The notes under the pieces were generated by a model. The model had not been told where the DNA came from and did not search any database. It saw nothing but the letters and a program-made list of their open reading frames with translations. From NCBI GenBank assembly GCA_021108035.1, contig JAIORQ010000055.1, forward strand, positions 1 to 64,000: a stretch of DNA of 64,000 nt. Reading direction: 5' to 3'. Position numbers and translations under genes: made by a program. Positions 55,211-62,790 of the stretch are shown piece after piece. This DNA comes from Bacteroidales bacterium (lineage in GTDB: Bacteria > Bacteroidota > Bacteroidia > Bacteroidales > JAADGE01). Each line of letters opens with the position of its first letter. The first letter of the stretch is position 1.

Positions 55211-55717
55211 TCAATCCGGATGATATTCTTTAAATGTATTGTTATTAAAAAAAATTACAATTCTTTCTACTTTCTCTGTGCTGTTTTTTTCTTCATTCTT
55301 TGTAATTTCTTTTTCAATTTCATTTGAACTGATTTTTTCCGGTTCATGTTTTCTGATTTTATCTTCTGCAGAATGAAATATTTGATCATCATCTTTATCC
55401 TTTTCAGAATAATCATCGGATTTTGAGTTTATTTCTTCTGTATTTTCTTTTTTTTCAGTAATTATCGGATTATCAGGTGATTCGTTAAATAGTATTCCTT
55501 GTTTTTCGTATTTTTTCATTTCTCCTTTACCGAATAGGAGCCAGTCAGTATTCAAATATTCAAAAGATTCCAATATTTTTTGTACGACTTCAAGGCTGGG
55601 ATTGTTTCTTCCGCTTAAGATATGAGACACACCTGATCTTTGAATTCCGATGATATCTGCAAATTTACTGTAGGATATGTTCTCAAGTTCAATAATTTTT
55701 TTAATTCGGTCTTTCAT
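55211..55717 (-). CDS. XRE family transcriptional regulator with acidic linker
   Basis: A 168-residue protein from the ATG at 55717 (an in-frame ATG at 55738 would add MYILVTI). The helix-turn-helix is residues about 1-60: MKDRIKKIIELENISYSKFADIIGIQRSGVSHILSGRNNPSLEVVQKIL, ending NTDWLLFGKGEM, the form found in many Bacteroidota stand-alone regulators. A long acidic, disordered segment follows (about 75-140) and the C-terminus VERIVIFFNNNTFKEYHPD is a short conserved tail seen in this type. The tilS gene begins just downstream and is probably cotranscribed. Target unknown. Confidence 0.82.
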   Translation of the reverse strand: MKDRIKKIIELENISYSKFADIIGIQRSGVSHILSGRNNPSLEVVQKILESFEYLNTDWLLFGKGEMKKYEKQGILFNESPDNPIITEKKENTEEINSKSDDYSEKDKDDDQIFHSAEDKIRKHEPEKISSNEIEKEITKNEEKNSTEKVERIVIFFNNNTFKEYHPD

Positions 55718-55738
55718 GATAGTTACAAGTATATACAA

Positions 55739-56327
55739 TAATTTACATTAGTTATATTTACAATTATAAACAAGATAAAGATAATTGATAAATAAAGCAT
55801 TATGTAAATATAACACTATTTAATAAGTTTACAAAAGGAAATTTTAAAATAATCTGGAATATACAAATGTAAACATTAATAGTTATAAATGTAACTTCTG
55901 TGTTACTTTTGTAACTTAATTTGTAAGGTTGTAATTAGTTGTGTATCATATACTTGAATTTCTGTTTACAATCATCACTATTTATTTGTTTCTCACACTA
56001 TATTTATATTTAATAATAAGTAAATTATTGTGTAAACAACAACTTCATAAAAATAACGTATTTTACAGGTATAGAACCGGATACGTACATATTAAACGCT
56101 TTAATATTGTTATATTGACGAATTATTTGCCTGTTATATAAATATATACTTGATATAGCTGTGCTAAAATACAGGATTTCAAGTGTATAACTTAATATGA
56201 AATCTATTAAAATTAATAAATATTAGATAATTTTTTGTTGTTCACAGATGTAAACATATGTTTTTACCATATTCTTAAGAAAGATACTACAGAATTCATA
56301 AAATTTGTATATTTTTACTTGCTTAAG
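55739..56327. other. gene-free interval upstream of the XRE regulator
   Basis: About 590 nt of very AT-rich DNA. It contains several GTAAC/GTTAC words between 55855 and 55930, including GTAACTTCTGTGTTAC, which could be operator-like sites for the divergent regulator. A 66-codon open frame at 55941-56141 has no start signal or recognisable protein character and is not called. Confidence 0.45.
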
Positions 56328-56588
56328 GTAACCTCTAATAATTAATTTGCATCAAGATTTTCAGAGTTTTTTATAGACGATTGAAATTTATGAAGCACTA
56401 TCGGGATAATGCAAGAAAATTTCAAGAAGTATATGGAAAACTCTGAAAACCCTTTGGGAACAAATATAATAAACAATCTGACTTCGTTAAAATTTTTTGA
56501 AATAGCTACGGCTATTACATAAAATTTGTGCCTCGCATCTTATTCATTATATTTGTTTCTTGAAAGAAATTAATTATTAGAGGTTGCC
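56328..56588. mobile_element. 261-bp MITE with 22-bp terminal inverted repeats and TTAA flanks
   Basis: Terminal repeats at 56328-56349 (GGTAACCTCTAATAATTAAT...) and 56567-56588 are complementary with one mismatch. TTAA is present immediately outside both ends (56324-56327 and 56589-56592), consistent with a 4-bp target duplication. Inside are two further hairpins: TTTTCAGAGTTTT pairs with AAAACTCTGAAAA (about 56360/56432), and AACAAATATAAT with ATTATATTTGTT. There is no open reading frame, so movement would need a transposase in trans. Confidence 0.75.
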
Positions 56589-56606
56589 TTAATTAAATCG
56601 CTTACT

Positions 56607-57071
56607 GTGTTCAGAAATTTTATTGTAATATTAATATTGATTTTTTCTTTTTCCGATTCATTTTCACAATTTGATGACAATAATACGATATTTAAATGTG
56701 CGCAGATATTTGGAGACAGTATTACTTTTTTAAATGATTTTAGTCTGAATCTGCCTAAAAGGAAAATTTCTGAAGACCCAAACGGCAAAGAATGGGATGT
56801 ATATTTAATGAAAGGAACTGAATACAGATTTGCTTTATGCTGTTCTGACGGAATAAACGATATAATTATGAGATTGTTTAACGAAGAATTTACTGAAGAA
56901 AGTCCTATAGGAAGCACAGGTTCAGAAAGGAAAACTAATCCATATTTTGACTTTATATGCCGAAAATCCGGTATTTATAAGGTTTCTGTAAGATTTAAAA
57001 AAGAAAATGTAATTGGCGTACAATTAACAGCAACAGGGCTGTTAGGATTTGTAAGAAAGATTAATCTGTAG
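56607..57071 (+). CDS. secreted protein of unknown function, start disturbed by MITE
   Basis: A 154-residue protein with a signal peptide (MFRNFIVILILIFSFSDSFSQ). The only usable start is GTG at 56607, 19 nt after the MITE end; the frame upstream runs a few codons into the MITE arm and then meets a stop. The MITE has therefore replaced the native promoter and perhaps the original start. The mature protein (about 133 residues) has DDNNTIFKCAQIFGDS, a WDVYLMKGTEYRFALCCSDG core and a beta-rich end SGIYKVSVRFKKENVIGVQLT, reminiscent of pre-peptidase-type beta-sandwiches; no named family is assigned. Expression may be lost. Confidence 0.6.
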   Translation: MFRNFIVILILIFSFSDSFSQFDDNNTIFKCAQIFGDSITFLNDFSLNLPKRKISEDPNGKEWDVYLMKGTEYRFALCCSDGINDIIMRLFNEEFTEESPIGSTGSERKTNPYFDFICRKSGIYKVSVRFKKENVIGVQLTATGLLGFVRKINL

Positions 57072-57474
57072 TGTTATAGGATTTTAGTGTTATAGGATTA
57101 TAGAATTTAATCATTTTAGCATTGAAGCATTTATAATTAAAGCAATGTGTCCGCCTTAGGCCGGGGTGTGTGAAATCTCTATTATTTTCGTTCCACTCTT
57201 AATTATTATACTGAATTTCAGGATTATATTAATATGTATGAATATAGTAATACTTCTTAAATCAAAAATCGTTAATCCTTGTTCTTAAATCAAATAGCAA
57301 TTATCAACATTTAACAATAAATTGAACGAAATAAAAAAATTTAACAATCGTGATTTCAGTTACCCCGGCATTAGGCGTGATTTGTTGATGTTTTACAAAA
57401 TTTTTGGCAGTTTTGCGATTTGACCCTTATTTTTTTTATACATTTGTTACTTGCTTTTTCTTTTCTATTTATTC
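57072..57474. other. gene-free convergent interval
   Basis: About 400 nt between the 3' ends of the + strand secreted protein and the minus-strand DUF7003-like gene. It begins with a short tandem GTGTTATAGGATT repeat (57071-57100) and holds GTCCGCCTTAGGCCGG near 57149. No gene, and no convincing terminator, is seen. Confidence 0.5.
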
Positions 57475-58452
57475 CTACAAACTTCCGGAATTTAACCAAT
57501 ATTTCCAGTGTGTATTTGGTTTCAATGTTGGTTTGTAAAGTTCCGGATTATTTGTAATTATAACTTCGGCAATTTGTTGCCATGTTTCATATGTGCTTGG
57601 TCTATTATTGTCCCACATTTCTCTGTTCCAATCATCATTCATTATAGATTGCTTTCTGTGTGAAATAACAAATTCCTTAAAGCTCATATCATTAAGTCCA
57701 GTCAGATTTTTATTAAATTCATAAGTCTGTTTTAAATGTTCCTCTGTCATTGCCGGTGAAATCTGTAATGAAAAATCTTTGTGATACCACTCGTTTAGCA
57801 CCAAAATTTTGTCAAGGTCTTTTGGAATAGATTTATAAATTTCATTGTCTGTTGCTCGAAATAAGTCCCTATTCTCTATAACAACAAGTCGTCCTGCCTC
57901 CTCTACACTTATTTCATTTGGTTCATATTCTTTCAATTCAATTTCTGCGTCAAAATAGTCTTGCTTGTTGTGGCTTAACGAAACTTTTTGACCTCGTACC
58001 AACCAAAATTTTGCATCAGTTTTTAAACTTTCAATCACAATAGTCTCATTGAAATTGTTATTGTCAATAGGGTAAACACTATAATAATTTGAAGGTCTAT
58101 TGTTGTAGCTTTCTAAATTAATCAAACAATTACCAAAGTAAAAAATATCTAGAATTATTGCATCTGCTCTTGGGTTGTAACCTAATCTTTCAACAGCAAT
58201 TGCCCAGTGGTCTTTCTTGCCTCTAAAAACATTCAGTCTTGTGTCTATTAAATATGAATAACCAAAGTCAAGTTCAACAAATGTACAGTAAAATCCGTCA
58301 TGACTATTATCAAGAGTTTTTAATATTTCTTGTTCAGTTAGCTTATTATCTCCAATGTTTTTCATTACTTGTTTTAGATATTTACAATTAGTTAGACCAG
58401 AAATAATGATGAAAATAAAAAACATATTCAATCTAAACATTGTCGTTTTCAT
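57475..58452 (-). CDS. DUF7003-like lipoprotein
   Basis: A 325-residue protein with a lipoprotein-type signal (hydrophobic FFIFIIISGL, lipobox ending in Cys23 of GLTNC). The body matches what I recall of DUF7003: LDNSHDGFYCTFVELDFGYSY, WAIAVERLGYNPRADAIILDIFYFGNC, ENRDLFRATDNEIYKSIPKDL and the C-terminal YETWQQIAEVIITNN, KPTLKPNTHWKYW. Function unknown. It is the last gene of a minus-strand run, 21 nt after ppk1, so it is probably in the same transcript as ppk1 and the channel. Attaching a lipid anchor to this domain is unusual to my knowledge. Confidence 0.65.
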   Translation of the reverse strand: MKTTMFRLNMFFIFIIISGLTNCKYLKQVMKNIGDNKLTEQEILKTLDNSHDGFYCTFVELDFGYSYLIDTRLNVFRGKKDHWAIAVERLGYNPRADAIILDIFYFGNCLINLESYNNRPSNYYSVYPIDNNNFNETIVIESLKTDAKFWLVRGQKVSLSHNKQDYFDAEIELKEYEPNEISVEEAGRLVVIENRDLFRATDNEIYKSIPKDLDKILVLNEWYHKDFSLQISPAMTEEHLKQTYEFNKNLTGLNDMSFKEFVISHRKQSIMNDDWNREMWDNNRPSTYETWQQIAEVIITNNPELYKPTLKPNTHWKYWLNSGSL

Positions 58453-58473
58453 TGGTTATAATTGCAGGTAACA

Positions 58474-60555
58474 TTAATGTAAACCCATTAATGTTTTCTT
58501 TTGTAAATATAAGTAAGTATCAATTTGCGCCCTGTATAAATTGTCTCCATCTTTAAAATTTTTATCAATATTGTTTATATCTATATCAAGAAATTTTGCT
58601 TTTGTGTTGTCTTTTAATTGAATTTTCAGGATTGAAATTATTTCATTAATGAGTTGTTTATCATAAATCGGTATTATAGATTCAACTCTTCTTCTTATAT
58701 TTCTTGTAAGAAGATCTGATGATGAAATATATACCTCCCAATTACCGTCATTATAAAAAGCATATATTCTGGCATGTTCCAGAAATCTGTCAACTATTCT
58801 TGTTATTTGTATATTTTTACTGTATGGTTTTCCCGGTCTTAATTTGCATATTCCTCTGACAATCAAATCAATATTAACATTTTTTTCTCCGGCATTATAC
58901 AACATATCAATCATTTCTTTATCGCCGAGTCCGTTCATTTTAAAAATTAAATATGCTTTTTTCCCTTCTTCGGCATTCCGGATTTCTCTGTTGATTTTCT
59001 CTTTGAAAACATCAAGCATATTAAATCTCGGAACAAGAATATCTTTGAAGTTGTATCTTTCAATAGGTGTTTCCAGATACAGAAATAATTTTTTAAGATC
59101 TTTTATGATATTAGTATTTGCTGTAAAAAAACCTTCATCTGAATATTGTGTAGCGGTTTTTTCGTTAAAATTTCCGGTACTTAAGAATGCATATCCGGTT
59201 TTTTTGTTTTTTTTCTTATCTGATTTTTTTATTACCAATGCTGCTTTTGCATGCACTTTTAATCCCGGTATTCCGGCAATTACATTAATGCCTGCTTCTT
59301 TCATTTTTTCAGCAAAATAAATATTTGCTGCTTCATCAAATCTTGCTTTAACTTCTACAAATACAGTAACATCTTTACCGTTTCGGGAAGCTGTTATTAA
59401 TGCATTTACAATTGCTGAGTTTGTTGCAACTCTGTATTGTGTTGTTTTTATTTCTTCTACATCGGGATCAACTGCAGCTTCGCTGAAAAATCGTAATACA
59501 TAATCATACGTATGGTATGGAAAATGTAATAAAATATCATGTTTTTCAACTGCTTTCAGAATTGAATCATATTGGTCAAGTATAGGATGATTAAGTTGTT
59601 TTAAAGGTTCTAATTCGTATTTTGGAGATAAAGGATTTTTAAAATTAAAAAAATCACTGAAGTTTAAATATCTTCCTACAGAAACAAAATCGTTATCAGT
59701 TAAATTAAATGCAAGTTTTAATACTTCGATTAAATCTTTCGGCATTTCTTTATCGTAAAGGAATCGTGCAGGAATGCCTGTTTTTCTTTGTTTAAGACTT
59801 TTTCTGAGTTTATTTAATAAATTACCCGAAAACTCATCTTCTATCATTAAATCGGCATTTCTCGACAATTTAATACTATATGTTGAATCAATATCATAAC
59901 CGGGAAAAATAACAGGTAAATATTTTCTGATAATATCTTCAAGAAACATAATTAAATATTTACCTTTTAATTTCGGAAGATATATAAAACGTCCCATTGT
60001 GTCCGACGGAACTTGAATAACCGCATAATTAGCCTTTTTTTCATTAATCCTTTTCTTTTTCCATAATTTTATGGCTATATATATTTTATTATCCTTTAAG
60101 AACGATAAAACATCTCCTGAACTTGATAATAAAACCGGCTGAATTTCCGGTAAAAGTTCTTTGAAAAAGAAGTCTTTTAAAAAAGTCAGATGCAGTTCTT
60201 CCAATTCTTGATCTCTGTACAGAATAATTCCGCAATCATCAAGCTCCGGAATTATTTGATTATAGAACTCATTTTCATATTCTTTTTGCCTTTCTGAAAC
60301 TTCTTTTTTTATATATGTTAAAACTTTTTCAGGTGAATATTCAAGTTTCTTAAAGTTTTTCTTTGGAAGATCTATAAGGCTCCTGTGATAAGCAACTCTT
60401 ACGCGATAAAATTCATCTAAGTTTGATGAATAAATAGCGAGAAATTTGATTCTTTCAAACAAGGGCAGGTTTCTGTCTTTAATTTGCTCCAATACCAATC
60501 TGTTGAATGACAGCCAACTTAATTCTCTGTTATAATATTTGTTTTCATTGCTCAT
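58474..60555 (-). CDS. ppk1: polyphosphate kinase 1
   Basis: Ppk1 reversibly polymerises the gamma-phosphate of ATP into polyphosphate at the membrane. Visible: N-terminal YYNRELSWLSFNRLVLEQ and FLAIYSSNLDEFYRVRV; the head domain; then the two PLD-like catalytic domains with the autophosphorylated histidine in GLKVHAKAALVIKK (about 433) and the second active-site histidine in FLEHARIYAFYNDG (about 591), plus EVKARFDEAANI and TGNFNEKTATQYSD. 693 residues, full length. Its start overlaps the stop of the solenoid-channel gene by 4 nt, so the two are translationally coupled. No exopolyphosphatase (ppx) is next to it. Confidence 0.94.
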   Translation of the reverse strand: MSNENKYYNRELSWLSFNRLVLEQIKDRNLPLFERIKFLAIYSSNLDEFYRVRVAYHRSLIDLPKKNFKKLEYSPEKVLTYIKKEVSERQKEYENEFYNQIIPELDDCGIILYRDQELEELHLTFLKDFFFKELLPEIQPVLLSSSGDVLSFLKDNKIYIAIKLWKKKRINEKKANYAVIQVPSDTMGRFIYLPKLKGKYLIMFLEDIIRKYLPVIFPGYDIDSTYSIKLSRNADLMIEDEFSGNLLNKLRKSLKQRKTGIPARFLYDKEMPKDLIEVLKLAFNLTDNDFVSVGRYLNFSDFFNFKNPLSPKYELEPLKQLNHPILDQYDSILKAVEKHDILLHFPYHTYDYVLRFFSEAAVDPDVEEIKTTQYRVATNSAIVNALITASRNGKDVTVFVEVKARFDEAANIYFAEKMKEAGINVIAGIPGLKVHAKAALVIKKSDKKKNKKTGYAFLSTGNFNEKTATQYSDEGFFTANTNIIKDLKKLFLYLETPIERYNFKDILVPRFNMLDVFKEKINREIRNAEEGKKAYLIFKMNGLGDKEMIDMLYNAGEKNVNIDLIVRGICKLRPGKPYSKNIQITRIVDRFLEHARIYAFYNDGNWEVYISSSDLLTRNIRRRVESIIPIYDKQLINEIISILKIQLKDNTKAKFLDIDINNIDKNFKDGDNLYRAQIDTYLYLQKKTLMGLH

Positions 60556-62546
60556 CTTAATATTTTTCGTACAAATGCAACGGTGAAGTATGACATTAAA
60601 AACAATCCTACAAAGCCTTCAATTGAAGAAATCCATCTTGCAATACCGTCAGGATAATAATCTCCGTATCCGATTGTAAGAAAGGTTATGGCACTGTGAT
60701 AAAATGCCTTTCCTATTGATCCTAATGCTTTGGGATCATTTGGTTCAAATATTGATGAAACTATATGAACATCTCCTAATTTACCGAGAATAATATATAT
60801 TAAGGTAAACAGGATATATGTTATAAGCATGGTAAATAAAACTCTTAAAGGATCTGTGGCAAATTTTCCCATCTTATCAAAAATAAGCCATTTAAAAGCA
60901 TATTTTGTATATGCCCAAAATTTTAATTTAGGTTTTTTAACGATATCATTTCTTAAATGTGAAATTGCTTCTGCTCTTTTAAACTCTACATATGCTTCAT
61001 CTTCATAAGAATATTGTCCTGTTAAATTAAAATTCTCTTTTAGTATTCTGAATTGCTCTTCTTTGCTTTTGTCGGCAGTATCTTGATTATATATTAATTG
61101 CTTGAGATTTGTTCTTCTCCAATCAATATAAATTCTTCCGAGAAGTCTCATTCCGGAAAGATCAATTGCTTTAATTTCAGGATCGAAACCGGGAGGATTT
61201 ATATCGAGAATATCTTTAACAACCGTATTTGAAAGATCAAGCATTTCGCATGAAGTAATCCGAAGGTCAAAATAGTTATCAAGTTGTGAACCTCTTAAAG
61301 ACAGGGTTCTGAATACAGATTTATTAAAAGAGATTTTTCCGATTCCGAAGTCAACATTATTAATTTCTACATCGGCATTTTTATAATTTGATTCTTTGAA
61401 ATTAAATTCACCGTTTCCGAAAACGGAATCTTTCATCAAAAATTCACCAATTAAGGTTGTTCCTTCTAAATTAATATCACCTTCTCCAAGATATGTTTTA
61501 TTAAAACTAACTTTTCCTTCACCAAAGTTAACTGCTTTCAGGTCTATTCCTCCGCTTATGAATTTAGCTCTGTCAAATTGGACATTTCCTTTTCCGAACT
61601 CGCAAAAATGAAAGTCAACAATACCTTGCCCGAAAACTGATAATCTGAATGATACAGTTCCGTCGCCGAAATTTGCATTTTTGAAATATATGCTGCCGTC
61701 TCCGAAATTGGTATTGATAAAAGATTTTTTTCCTTTGCCGAAAATTGCACTTGTAAAACTGACTTTACCGGTTTGAAAATCGGCAGATCTGAATGATATA
61801 TCACCGTCTCCAAAAGTAACTTTTTCAAAAGAAGTATCAATTTTCCCGAACTGAACTCTTGAGAAATCTACTCTGCCTTCTCCGAAGTTTGCTACTTTAA
61901 ATGAAATATGATTTGAATTAAATTTTGTATCTGTAAATAAAACATCACCTTCAATAAAATCTGCATTCACAAAGATTATTTTACCTCCGTGAAATTCCAT
62001 ATTCTGAAAGTCTTTCAAGCCGGATGAGAAGATTGCATTTTTAAAAGATACTTCAGCTTCTGAAAATTTTGCTTTATAAAAAATCAGATTATCACATTTG
62101 AATTTAGTATTACTAAAGTCAACAAAATCAGCATAAAATGCTGATCTTGAAAAGTTTACATCCTTACCAATAAAACATGTATTACTAAAATCTACATTGT
62201 TACTTTCAAATAATACATCTGAAAGATCTATATTATTATTTTTATTGTAAAATATTGAATGTGAGGCAGAAAAGTTGGAAAGTATTATTTTTTCAGAATA
62301 GATTTTCGGTTTTAAAAAACTTATATTAAAGTTTTCAATAAAACAATAATCTAATTGAAGTTCACTGTTCTTACTAATGTATTCTTTTATGTAATCTTCA
62401 TTTGCATAACCATAAGATTCTTCATTAATTTTTGTTTTATTTTTATCAAAGAAACTTACAATTGCTGTTTTGGGATAACTTGAGTTTTCTTTTTCAAATT
62501 TTTTATCAAGTATTTCTACTTCAATCTTTTTGAAATATCTTTGCAT
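60552..62546 (-). CDS. potassium channel with an N-terminal 12-residue-repeat beta-solenoid
   Basis: A 664-residue protein in three parts. Residues about 115-410 form at least 20 consecutive repeats, nearly all exactly 12 residues, with consensus FGxGxVSFxxAx (examples FGDGDISFRSAD, FGKGNVQFDRAK, FGNGEFNFKESN): a pentapeptide-like parallel beta-solenoid with an unusual period. Residues about 410-540 hold a short cytoplasmic alpha region (EEQFRILKENFNLTGQYSYEDEAYVEFKRAEA). Residues about 565-660 are a two-helix ion channel: TM1 LFTMLITYILFTLIYIIL, the K+ selectivity filter T624-IGYGD-629, and TM2 ending SYFTVAFVRKI. It is translationally coupled to ppk1 (ATGA overlap). A polyphosphate- or volume-linked potassium role is inference. 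Confidence 0.88.
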   Translation of the reverse strand: MQRYFKKIEVEILDKKFEKENSSYPKTAIVSFFDKNKTKINEESYGYANEDYIKEYISKNSELQLDYCFIENFNISFLKPKIYSEKIILSNFSASHSIFYNKNNNIDLSDVLFESNNVDFSNTCFIGKDVNFSRSAFYADFVDFSNTKFKCDNLIFYKAKFSEAEVSFKNAIFSSGLKDFQNMEFHGGKIIFVNADFIEGDVLFTDTKFNSNHISFKVANFGEGRVDFSRVQFGKIDTSFEKVTFGDGDISFRSADFQTGKVSFTSAIFGKGKKSFINTNFGDGSIYFKNANFGDGTVSFRLSVFGQGIVDFHFCEFGKGNVQFDRAKFISGGIDLKAVNFGEGKVSFNKTYLGEGDINLEGTTLIGEFLMKDSVFGNGEFNFKESNYKNADVEINNVDFGIGKISFNKSVFRTLSLRGSQLDNYFDLRITSCEMLDLSNTVVKDILDINPPGFDPEIKAIDLSGMRLLGRIYIDWRRTNLKQLIYNQDTADKSKEEQFRILKENFNLTGQYSYEDEAYVEFKRAEAISHLRNDIVKKPKLKFWAYTKYAFKWLIFDKMGKFATDPLRVLFTMLITYILFTLIYIILGKLGDVHIVSSIFEPNDPKALGSIGKAFYHSAITFLTIGYGDYYPDGIARWISSIEGFVGLFLMSYFTVAFVRKILR

Positions 62547-62790
62547 ATGTAAAAATTAAAGAAACCTGCAATCAAGAATTAATTTAGTGCTTGTATGTAA
62601 AGTTAGTTTTAATTTATATGAAGCACCAAATAACAAATTATTTAAAAATATCAATTATCAAATTACTGAAATAGTTTAGTTTATTGAGTTTTTGAACATT
62701 TTGATTTATTTGTAATTTGGTGTTTGTAATTTGATATTTAATATTCATCTGAGTTTTCAGATTTTGCAGACAGACACTAAATTAATAATA

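Noticed and set aside
53811-55214. tilS start at the ATG at 55214
   Set aside because: It would overlap the XRE gene and add a hydrophobic extension not typical of TilS; MHPILINPEKY at 55154 is the usual N-terminus.
55941-56141. Small gene of 66 codons
   Set aside because: The translated sequence is an AT-driven Leu/Tyr/Ile mixture without a promoter, start signal or family resemblance.
61396-61840. Additional frames over the solenoid repeats
   Set aside because: They are alternative readings of the 36-bp-period repeat and lack start signals and known domains.
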